A stretch of DNA of 64,000 nucleotides, taken from contig OU612074.1 of the NCBI GenBank assembly GCA_914767715.1, positions 11,564,062 to 11,628,061 of the forward strand, given 5' to 3'. The position numbers were made by a program, and so were the translations under genes. Every line of letters begins with the position of its first letter. Position 1 is the first letter of the stretch. Under the pieces are notes generated by a model, which did no database searches, had not been told where the DNA came from, and was given only the letters and a program-made list of their open reading frames with translations. This DNA is from Membranipora membranacea. Taxonomy: Eukaryota; Bryozoa; Gymnolaemata; Cheilostomatida; Membraniporidae. Of the stretch, positions 58,201-64,000 are shown in pieces.

Positions 58201-61200
58201 TATTTATCCTAGCCAGGTCTGTTCGGATCAGGACCATAAATACAGGAGGTCTACTGTGTGCTTGCATGCAGTATAAAGATCCCCCTCTGCCTCTTCGAAA
58301 AAAGAGTAGCCGGCAACGGCGGGCAAGGGTATAGGATGCTACCCCACACAAGCCACCCAAGCTTAAGGGGGCCCGTTAAATACCCAGCCCTTAAAAGAAA
58401 AAGCGTTCGGGATGGCGATGGTGGCCGTATGCGGTCGTTAAGGGGGTGGGCGGGAAGCTAGGAAACTCCATTTTTTGCAATTTATCACTTTTTTAACTTT
58501 AGCACCTGTTTACAGCACTTTTGTCACATCTCACATAGTTCTAACCCTGTTTTTTCAGATTCCTCATACCTTAAACATACATCTATGATGTCACATCAAT
58601 TAAATAACATAAATGTGCAGACTTATTAGTGGTTGTCTTCTCCTATGTCTGGAAATTCTCAGACACCGCACTTTTCGGAGACTGCTAGCTGGTTTAAAAT
58701 GAGTAAGACTCGTTATATTTTATTAGGAGTTATCGTTTCGGTAAGATTTTATTGTCATGGGAAGACGTCTATTTAATTAGCATGGGAAAGTATAGGGAAA
58801 AAAGAAGCCAATCTCATATCGCAACATATAACATAGCTTAAGGACCATTTCTAGCGAGCCTCAATTGACATAAATCATTTTCGAGTCTCCAAAAAGTGCC
58901 GTGTCTGAGAATTTCCAGACATAGGAGAAGACAACCATTAATATAATAAGACCTAGTGCATATGAAAAATAAAATAAAAATAAAACAAAGCTAGCCTAAA
59001 TCAGAAACTAGCCTTAATCAAGACTTTTTGCAATAGAAGTCTCTTCATTGCTACTTATACCGCCTGTATACTCATTCAGTTACATACCTATATTATCCAG
59101 TGAGATAGAAGCGACAGAGGACAGTACAGTACCTCTGCGACCTCGTAGTCCGAGCAGTGACATAGTAGTAAACCCCGCCCCCAGACAGCCCTCCATATCT
59201 ATAGAGAGGCGGGTCTCTACTGTTAATGAGGCTTATATTCAGTTTGTACAGACTCTTCTCAAGGAGTGCAAGCTCAAGGTAAGAAGTATTGACTTAAAGA
59301 CATGGGATAAAAGACTTGACCTGATATACATAGACATGTTATATACATAGACACACAGACTAAGAGGCATAGACTAAGAGACATAGACCTATATACATCG
59401 ACTCGTAGGCTAAGAGGCATAGATTTAGATAATAGACTAAGATCCACAGACGCACTGACTAAAGGACATAGACGATGAGACGCAGCCATACAGATTTTGA
59501 TATATAGATTAAGAGATATGGACCCATAAATTATGAAACATAGACACATGGTCTAAGAGATAGAGACCATAATGCATAGACAAACAGACTCAAGGACATT
59601 AACCACGGGATATTGACACATCGACTAACTGACATAGACCTTTATACAGGCATATATAGACAAGTTTGCTTCGATCTATGATGTACAATACAATTCCAAA
59701 TGTAGATTTTATTTCACTGTTCCTGAGGCAACCGGTCGCCTGATGGTGAAAAGCAAGCGAGGTAAACCTCTAAAAGATGGATTTATCTCGCTCAAAAACA
59801 AGAGATCTATTGGAGTTCTAAGCTGTCTTTCCATACAGATAGTCAGAATATACATCTAACTATCACTGTTTGTTTCCCTTTCGTTTGTAGACTAAGAGAA
59901 TTTTGGTAGTTAAAATGGGTGAGGATGCAATATCACTGGGGCACTCTGACCACACCCTAACTGGACTGGAGGAGAATACTATGATCGCCAGTCTATGTGA
60001 TCTATTAGAGAGGATCTGGAGCCATGGTCTTATCCATAAACAGGTGATTTATTTTATCTCCTTGGCAAAAGAGCTAAATAGGCCATTTTAATGTTTTTTG
60101 TTTGTTTAATTTAAAACCCTCTCTCCAGAGATGTTTACATTAAATAAACAAATGTAAAAGAAAAAATCAGAAATAAATATAAACCGATACTGACTGATTA
60201 TATTATGTAACTTTGGCTACACAATATTGCTTGGCCTCGCTTATTAGTTCTATGGATATTCTAATTTTTGTCCCGCAGAGCTGGGAACGTTGTCATATGG
60301 AAAATATATATTGTCCCTAGATGTACCTAGATAATCCAGCGAATGATAGCCACTTAATAAAGTTATAAAGTTTCCTTCCTTCCAACACATGTCCAGCCTC
60401 CAAACCAGTGAAAAGAAATACTGGATAGCTGTCTTATTAGTTATATTTTGGCTATGTTGTGCGATTTGTTGATTATTCCAGTTGTCTACTCTTGCTTATT
60501 GGAATGACAACTCTACCATCGTTCATGTCGTGTCAACAGTAATATTGCAATCACAACTATTTCGATAGTTGAAGCGCTCAAAATGTGCCAGGATGATTGG
60601 TAGTAGCATTGCATTATCCGAAATTAATGTGAGATTCTACTGCCAACTATCCCGGCACAGTTTGAGCTCTTAAACTAATATGTATATATCAAGAGTGTTC
60701 CTTCTGGCTGTCCAACATGACATTACATTTCTCTACGCTCTCACTTGACTAATATCTAATGTTTTCATTTGACAGAGTAAATCTCCATTGTGGCATCACT
60801 TAGAACAGTTTGGTAAGCTCACAGAGATGGCTAGTAGGAATCAGATGGTCGATACCTTCAACCCGAGTAGTCCTCAAAATGGTGGTGCTTTTACAGGTGA
60901 GCCTATAAATAAAATAATCAGTAATGGTAAATAAATAGTTATCACTGATCCATAATTCACAGCATGCCACTATACTTCGTATATTTAGAAGCAACATGAT
61001 ATTTTTGTTATAGGACTGAACCCCATCGACTGAACCTTTGGCTCACTCAATTTAATTGTGAGCTGTATTTCCCCTTTGTTTTGAAACATTAATCTAATGT
61101 TAGGACCACATTGAACTTTAGTTAGATATGAAGCAATGTATCCAAATGTAAGTTCAAAGCAAGGACTAACAGGGTGTCTCCTCATTCTTAGTTACCATTG

Positions 61201-63818
61201 ATACAAACGAGAACAATGTACAATAATTTCATTGGACCTTCACAGACCAAAGCAATACAGGCACAGATAATGGTACGAATCATGTTGTGAGAAAACTTCA
61301 TTTTTTGTCTGCTTGCTTGAAGCAGGATTCATAAACAATAGTCATGTGTTGTCAACTTATTTGTCGCGCCGTTGATGTTGTACTTTTTCTAATGCTGTGA
61401 CAGATCAGTACCCTCTGGTCCAAGTTTGATCCATTTTATCCAGCGTTGGAATTGCCCCTCCTCTCCCAGGGCAATTCCAAAGCTGGCAGAATGACTCAAA
61501 CTTGATCTAGGTAGAACTGGTCCAAGTTTGCTGTGCTTTCATATTGTGAAGATTGTCATATTCCGTTTCTAGAACTTGCCGACAGTATTACTAACTGTAT
61601 GTTGTGTGAACAATTTTTGGTTGATGAATTCAGTTTTAGGGTTAGAAATAGCACTGGCACCTAGTATGAAGTAGGTCAAAATCATAGACATCATAATATT
61701 ATGATTAATATTATGATAATTATTAAGTCTATGGTCAAAATATAAGTTTTTTCAGCTAAGCATAGCATGCACAATGAACATGCCTTTATTATCATTTGTT
61801 TAGTATCAGTCCTTGCGCCATTGATCTTTCCGTGTAGTAATATTAAAGCTCAACACATGAGGTGGTTATCAACATACATTTTTAAGCTCCATGTATAGAT
61901 ATATTCACAACAGGGGACCAAGTCTGATACAACTCTTGAATGCTATACAGCGAACACCACTCTCATGTACAATGTATATGATTTTAAAGTTTATTGCGCT
62001 GAATATCACTCTTACTGGGCGATACCTGACCATATGGTTGTCTCACAATAGTTCAGTGCGTCAGTCTTCACAACACATCCTAAATGGGGTCAACTTTTCA
62101 ACCATACCGCTTCATCATTCTTTTAAGATCACAATTTTTTATATATTGATGTACAGAAACCAATTTAGAGTAGGAACAAAACTGCTATATGTATTGGTCA
62201 CCATTATTATTTAGCCTAAGCCTAGCCTGACTTGACAAACTTTGTTTAGTGGGTGGGGAGGGGGACCCACAACAAAGCTTCTCATGACAGCTAGCCTTAG
62301 CAATTCATCACTAAATTTCCACACACATTATGTAGTAACTTTATTATTCCGAGCTTCAGATTGTTGTGATGTTTTATATTTTAGCTGTACTCATACACGC
62401 TGGCATGAAGCTGTTGTATGACCTTAGTGAGTTATATGTTTATGTATTTGCTGGCTGGCTGGCAGCAATGATGTCTAATCTTTCCCTTCCTAACGTCTGC
62501 GTGTCTGTGTGCACTGTCCTGGCTCAAAGCCATAGCTGCGCCTCCCCATATTTGGTATCATATTAAAGGTCTCCGTCTAACTAACGAGCACCATGGCAAC
62601 CTTTTGAATTGCCTATGGACACAGTTTAAACCATTCGCTTTACTAAAAGTGAAAATTGATCTCAGTTTTTCTCAACTACTAAGGTTGTCACAACTCATAA
62701 AAATAAAGAGGGGACAACCTTAGTGGTTGAGAAAAGTTGAGAACAAATTTCATGTCAGTAAATCTATTGGCTTCAACTGTGTACATAGGCTATTCGAAAT
62801 GTTGCCATGGTTCTCTGAGACCTACAATATGATACCAAATGGGGAAGCGCAACTATAGCTTTAAAATTAGTGGGAAATGTTGAGGTTTTGATAAACTCTA
62901 ACTAGATCGGAGATTTAACCAATGTCTTAATAGTGGGAGTCTGGCGCTGATAGTTTGAGTTCCCTAACATCATCAAAGCGCCGGTAACATTATTACTCAA
63001 AATTTACCACGGGCGTGTGTCTGTTTGTAATATGTTGCACTTCTAATCTTGATCATTTTTGATGAAATTTCCCAATGCATGATTAACAAGAAAATGCAGA
63101 TTAACATAAGAATGTATCTGACATCTGCAACGCTGTTCTAACAAAAAGAACTAATTTGGGTTCGAAAGTCTTTCTATCGAAGAAACAACAGGAAGGCAAT
63201 AGGCAACATTAAAATTGATCCCTAACCGTTCTACTTCCTCAGCTTTTGGGTTAGAATCTGTATATTTTGCTCCTGTTATATTGTAAAGCTAGTGTGGGCT
63301 AATAGAACAAGATGGTCAGCTCATCCTTGACATCTGACAGTAGCATAGCGTAACAAGGCTTTCATGTTTCAAAAACACATTTGTGATTCTTTGGACTTGT
63401 CCCACCTTTTCAATGGAAAAGACAACTTCACACGTGTTTCTGTTTCCTTAGATCATAGCAGCGCTACAACAGTGCTTACACTTTTAAAATCTTCACTCAC
63501 ATTTCACACAGCCTAATTCACCACTGCAGTTAGAAGTAGTCCTTGTCTACTGTTAAATCAGATCAATATCGTATATGAGTTGCTTGTCACTAGTGGTTGA
63601 TTGTGTAATTATTGTCACATACCATATGTCTGGTTAACTTTGTTTTGCAAAACATGTCATGTACCAAATAATAGCTAAACCCCTGGTTGGTGATTTATTT
63701 AGTTTATACCACAGGTTTCTAACATTGATAACTATGATTTCAGCTATAACTCCAAGACCTTCAATTGACAGCGACAGTGATGCTGATTCTGTTGACTATG
63801 AACCACGCAATCACACAG
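33685..63818 (+). CDS. DENND5: DENND5A/B (Rab6IP1) orthologue, 3' end beyond the window
   Basis: Exons: 33685-33808, 39734-39840, 40448-40576, 42273-42433, 44242-44414, 45848-45983, 46848-47028, 47750-47924, 48415-48528, 49246-49370, 50209-50425, 54124-54294, 57342-57489, 59101-59278, 59891-60043, 60776-60896 and, less surely, 63744-63818. All phases match, giving about 829 codons. The start ATG has an in-frame TGA 18 bp upstream. Exon 1 carries [16 protein letters not shown], the conserved DENND5 opening. uDENN spans about residues 8-120 ([18 protein letters not shown]), the central DENN about 185-340 ([41 protein letters not shown]) and dDENN to about 570 ([21 protein letters not shown]). 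The first RUN domain starts near 715 ([14 protein letters not shown]). The rest of RUN1, the PLAT domain and RUN2 must lie to the right. DENND5 proteins bind Rab6/Rab11 and act as Rab exchange factors in membrane traffic. The last exon's donor (GTCTAT) is weak. Confidence 0.93.
34256..34475 (+). repeat. 5' LTR
   Basis: Begins TGTAGTGACTAC and ends CAGTTCTTACA. Contains two near-identical ACTTTGGAGTTGT...CTACTCCC segments and AATAAA at about 34432, a plausible LTR poly(A) signal. Confidence 0.95.
34477..34494 (+). promoter_or_regulatory. Primer-binding site
   Basis: TGGCGACAAGGATGGGAT starts one base after the 5' LTR. The leading TGG pairs with the CCA end of a tRNA; which tRNA was not determined. 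Confidence 0.6.
34645..38820 (+). CDS. Gypsy gag-pol polyprotein
   Basis: A single frame also open from an earlier ATG at 34606. The ATG at 34645 (MDTRGPSHF) looks the more natural start, giving 1,391 residues. Order: gag; two CCHC-like knuckles ([13 protein letters not shown] and [14 protein letters not shown]); protease with DSGSE; reverse transcriptase with [19 protein letters not shown] and LADDIIVH (ADD catalytic pair); RNase H with [14 protein letters not shown]; integrase with an H2C2 finger and D,D,E residues seen in [15 protein letters not shown] and [11 protein letters not shown]; and a C-terminal Pro-rich tail. No env-like frame follows. All key residues are present and no stop or frameshift is seen, so it could be active. 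Confidence 0.95.
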   Translation: MDTRGPSHFTPDGDASTVSVNWDAWLEEFEAFADSKGLFNLAGEDNANMRAQRKALLLYHAGPRVREIHSTLDQTQRDQYTEMVAVLQGHFHIAPNITYQRHMFRQCIQKETETISQYCARLRKLATHCDYGDAQAVNNQIRDQIVEGCTADKLREKLLEEGNALTLQILLTRSATHEAVVQRSREMNNASAINRVASGSTARKPSFTQETEGANVCPRCNLTHKPRECPAYGKQCRKCDGMNHYARCCQNKAKQNGQGANAGYYRSRRANNVNVGDHQQASPETVNNNSESPEFVFNSYHVPLVCNSNSLDRVNVYVGGVSARFIIDSGSECNVMSRDTYERLRASKFIIKRFISGGPKILPYTAKEPIQPVGRVWCDLQLHNNTAVLEDVAFTVIPNKGESLLGNETGKQLGVIRIINRVGLDDYEARYPRLFSEVLGKSKNEIKLTIRDDIAPVAQPFRRVPLLLRDKLAAHLDELIAHDIIEKVEGHSGSSWVSPAVIIPKKESGKIRLCIDMRRANEAIVRHQHPVPTVDEMLYDMNGAQYFSKLDMRMGFHQFVLHPESRDITTFSTHLGLYRYKRLMFGINAAPEIYQKEVAKIIQGLPGVANLADDIIVHAKTREEHDRRLGEVFSRLEQANMTLNKKKCEIGVQQLEFLGHLLSYKGIDPHGCKVKAVKDAAVPKTVGELKSFLGLTSYMSKFIPHYSHTTDVLRRLSTGKNSREAICLSDKEIVAFNQLKADLCNHDTLTHFDTSCETLLYTDASPVGLGAILVQIQNGEPKVVSYGSRALSDVEKRYMQTEKEALGIVWACERFHHYLFGCRFKVVSDCEPLESIYGNKTKRTSLRIERWQLRLQSYDFEIVRVKSSDNIADPLSRLLCSKKATEHLVERENVELYVRSVVEDNVPSAITPRYIEEVSYMDEEIKALKQAIRANSFDNVDIPAVYRAIKNELCVIGELVLRGGRIVVPQELRQKMLEIAHEGHSGMGGTKRYLRTRVWWPGIDSDVDKYVKHCHDCQLTSKPLDRQPVRLTELPNGPWEDLALDFLGPLSNGKSVLVLTDYYSRWNEVKFMTVTKASDVISWLKSVFFTHGYPLSMKSDNGPQFISHEYGEFCSGYGIEQCLTTPRWPEANGQVERQNRSIMKRIQIAHNNRVDYESALMTWLFTYRNTPHSITGKSPAEMLFGRVLRTNLPSLPNSFDDVEARDRDSEMKHKMIATRNEKLETGSGNNHQLEIGSFVLVKRDSPSKCQTLFHPDPFVVMDIKGSQITVKSRAGRLYKRNISHVRPYYCSEKPVVDADVDSETQGALVATRPSQMIPIIPRSENDTETVTDRPVQVTPPTVPPALVEIEDIPQAANMPSSSQPNVPTPRKSVRAKNRPAKYDGFVTEYHT
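38991..38999 (+). promoter_or_regulatory. Polypurine tract
   Basis: AAAAGCGGA directly abuts the 3' LTR. It is broken by one C, short but in the expected place for plus-strand priming. Confidence 0.5.
39000..39219 (+). repeat. 3' LTR
   Basis: Identical to the 5' LTR as far as I can read, followed directly by the TCAAG duplication. Confidence 0.95.
40577..42272. other. DENND5 intron 3
   Basis: No extra exon recognised. A poly-C run lies at about 41480-41495. The minus-strand open frame at 41498-41803 has no family signal. Confidence 0.5.
42434..44241. other. DENND5 intron 4
   Basis: Contains an (AT)n microsatellite at about 43178-43206. Nothing else recognised. Confidence 0.5.
43178..43206. 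repeat. (AT)n microsatellite
   Basis: Uninterrupted AT dinucleotides, about 14 units. Similar but shorter TA runs occur near 44510-44525. Confidence 0.9.
44415..45847. other. DENND5 intron 5
   Basis: TA-rich microsatellite sequence near 44500-44570. No exon or recognised repeat otherwise. Confidence 0.5.
45984..46847. other. DENND5 intron 6 with an unidentified repeat
   Basis: 46406-46735 contains a 96-codon minus-strand frame and ends with TGGGTCAGGTCGATGACATC, loosely complementary to its beginning. It looks like a dispersed repeat, not a gene. A short TGTAAAGTG iteration lies at 46345-46380. Confidence 0.35.
47048..47150. repeat. 103-bp MITE with a 9-bp target duplication, copy 1
   Basis: Nearly its whole length folds back: AAAGTTTGATCCATTTTACC at the left pairs with the right end through TTGGAG..GCC and its complement. 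GGACAGGCT flanks it at 47039-47047 and 47151-47159. It lies just 19 bp after the DENND5 donor at 47029. A 9-bp duplication is typical of Mutator-like elements. Confidence 0.8.
47160..47245. repeat. Tandem TTTTTCACTTGTG repeats
   Basis: About six degenerate iterations of TTTTTCACTGTG / TTTTTCACTTGTG, partly as a 29-bp double unit. Confidence 0.8.
47486..47511 (-). pseudogene. U2 snRNA-like 5' fragment
   Basis: On the minus strand, GCTTCTCGGCCTTTTGGCTAAGATCA matches the conserved 5' end of U2 snRNA (roughly nucleotides 3-28), preceded by an extra GGCTTCTC. The downstream branch-site region and Sm site are not recognisable. It is therefore a truncated pseudogene or the head of a snRNA-derived SINE whose body would extend to about 47350. 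Confidence 0.8.
48063..48115. repeat. Imperfect hairpin
   Basis: AGTTGCTCCC...ACTGGTC pairs with GGACCAGT...GGGGAGCAACT, arms of about 21 bp. It is a MITE-like structure in DENND5 intron 8. Confidence 0.7.
48322..48382. repeat. AT-rich hairpin
   Basis: GAAAAAATGTGCAAAATATT and its near-complement flank a central TAATAATTATTA palindrome. It ends about 30 bp before a DENND5 acceptor (48414), so it could fold near that splice site. Confidence 0.8.
49995..50138 (+). CDS. Possible in-frame cassette exon of DENND5
   Basis: 144 nt (48 codons), phase 0/0, bounded by CTGTAG and AAG|GTAATC. It would insert between exons 49246-49370 and 50209-50425 without changing the frame. The product (containing [13 protein letters not shown]) has no counterpart in the DENND5 proteins I know, and the following intron would be only 70 bp. 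It may be chance. Confidence 0.25.
50426..53585. other. DENND5 intron 11
   Basis: Contains a 36-bp perfect palindrome (52425-52460). No exon recognised before the open frame that starts near 53565. This region could hold a second promoter. Confidence 0.45.
52425..52460. repeat. 36-bp perfect palindrome
   Basis: ATCACAGAGTAAGGAT, four central bases, then the exact complement. It has no loop, so on DNA it could extrude a cruciform. Confidence 0.9.
53586..54294 (+). CDS. Candidate alternative first exon of DENND5 (Ser-rich N terminus)
   Basis: The frame of constitutive exon 54124-54294 stays open 5' of its acceptor for over 550 nt. An ATG at 53586 gives 179 codons that run straight into ETQMFATF. 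The added part is Ser/Asp/Glu-rich and contains a repeated DSRTISRED / DSRTLSREH motif. A frame this long is unlikely by chance in AT-rich DNA, and the bias is protein-like. The simplest reading is an internal promoter making a short isoform without the first DENN modules but keeping the RUN-containing part. The usual acceptor (GTTGTAG) inside it is intact, so both forms could be made. Confidence 0.5.
54295..57341. other. DENND5 intron 12
   Basis: No exon recognised. A poly-C run lies at about 56288-56303. A B-box-like GGTTCGAGTCTC near 56970 hints at a degraded tRNA-derived repeat. The short open frames show no family signal. Confidence 0.45.
58107..58460 (+). repeat. tRNA-derived SINE
   Basis: Begins with a tRNA-like head: AGTGGTCTGACGGTTAAGG (A-box) and GGTTCAATTCCCGGTGCCGG (B-box) at tRNA spacing. 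A GC-richer body with CCTCTTCGAAAAAAGAG follows. The head is the most tRNA-like in the window. The 3' end is uncertain. Confidence 0.65.
58626..58941. repeat. 316-bp inverted-repeat element
   Basis: Arms of about 56 bp start TTAGTGGTTGTCTTCTCC and TTAATGGTTGTCTTCTCC (complement of the right end) and share TGTCTGGAAATTCTCAGACA. The interior is unrelated and AT-rich. It is a MITE-like non-autonomous element. Confidence 0.8.
59285..59650. repeat. Degenerate minisatellite
   Basis: About twenty imperfect iterations of an AGACTAAGAGACATAGAC-like unit (16-20 bp) directly after the DENND5 donor at 59279. Confidence 0.75.
61429..61510. repeat. MITE, copy 2 of the 47-kb family
   Basis: AAGTTTGATCCATTTTATCC at the left and CTTGATCTAGG at the right match copy 1. 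The stem contains GGAATTGCCC and GGGCAATTCC, so the stem is conserved as a structure while its sequence has diverged from copy 1. Confidence 0.75.
62648..62757. repeat. Hairpin element
   Basis: CTCAACTACTAAGGTTGTC pairs with GACAACCTTAGTGGTTGAG. The arms extend to about 45 bp with mismatches around a loop of about 23 bases. Confidence 0.8.
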
Positions 63819-64000
63819 GTCTATGCCGCTCTGCTGCTATTTAAATGTGCTCTTCTTGTTTTTTCCTGTACCAATTTTAGTCCTGTGTCTCTCATCCCAG
63901 TGATACTTTGAATCATTGGCACATGACTCTAATCTACATTGTCCCAAATCAGTCAAGTTAGACAGTTTGGGTTCAATTCACAATTTAATAATTACATTGT
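63819..64000. other. DENND5 intron, right edge of the window
   Basis: No exon seen. The gene must continue beyond 64000, because most of RUN1, PLAT and RUN2 have not yet appeared. Confidence 0.5.

Larger units (their letters stand above)
57490..59100. other. DENND5 intron 13
   Basis: Holds a tRNA-derived SINE (58107-58460) and an inverted-repeat element (58626-58941). No additional exon seen. Confidence 0.5.
60897..63743. other. DENND5 intron 16
   Basis: Contains a second copy of the 47-kb MITE (61429-61510) and a hairpin element (62648-62757). The frame after TTTTAG at 62384 was considered as an exon but shows no DENND5 similarity. Confidence 0.45.

Noticed and set aside
62384-62566. DENND5 exon after TTTTAG at 62384
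   Set aside because: Phase is compatible, but the product ([13 protein letters not shown]...) has no similarity to DENND5 and no clear donor.

Overview
The window is eukaryotic and almost certainly metazoan: about 60% AT, short coding exons (about 80-370 nt) with GT/AG introns, SINE, MITE, LINE and Ty3/gypsy repeats, and genes of animal-restricted or animal-expanded families (DENND5, TRIM-like, Mab-21, HECT/G2E3-like). The octamer TAGGCCTA recurs often, which fits a marine deuterostome invertebrate (echinoderm- or hemichordate-like). That taxonomic guess is an inference.

Left third (1-24 kb). A minus-strand gene with two hydrophobic segments and a complete Mab-21 nucleotidyltransferase domain (cGAS-like superfamily) runs from 18,296 down to its stop at 1,250. 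Nine exons join in phase. The intron between its fifth and sixth exons, which would otherwise be about 190 bp, holds a 12.1-kb block (3,117-15,263). The block has inverted ends starting TTACCGTGGCC, a 4-bp GAGA target-site duplication, and long inverted arms made of tandem repeats. It carries its own minus-strand, intron-containing HECT E3 ligase gene (G2E3-like). I read it as a large foldback-type mobile element carrying, or having captured, a ubiquitin-ligase gene. Upstream are a duplicated copy of the Mab-21 gene's last exon (about 20.3 kb), an inverted copy of its exon A (20.7 kb), and a plus-strand gene for a single-pass membrane protein with a tyrosine-motif tail (22.1-23.9 kb).

Middle (25-31 kb). 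A minus-strand TRIM-like gene (RING, B-box, second Cys/His module, coiled coil, propeller-like C terminus) has all its splice phases intact, but its last exon has one frameshift and one in-frame stop. A 5'-truncated LINE lies antisense in its third intron.

Right half (33.7-64 kb). A plus-strand DENND5A/B (Rab6IP1) orthologue starts at 33,685 and runs off the right edge. Seventeen exons are placed (the last is provisional), covering the DENN modules and the start of the first RUN domain. Its first intron contains a young, apparently intact Ty3/gypsy element (34,256-39,219) with identical 220-bp LTRs, a 5-bp duplication and one 1,392-1,404-codon gag-pol frame. A possible alternative first exon at 53.6 kb would give a Ser-rich N terminus joined in frame to the later DENN exons. 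MITEs, tRNA-derived SINEs, a U2-like fragment and hairpins fill the introns.

Four of the neighbouring genes (Mab-21 nucleotidyltransferase, HECT ligase, TRIM-like ligase, tyrosine-tail membrane protein) belong to families often used in innate immunity. That they work together is speculation from proximity only. All exon boundaries come from reading splice sites and phases by eye, with no transcripts or database searches.
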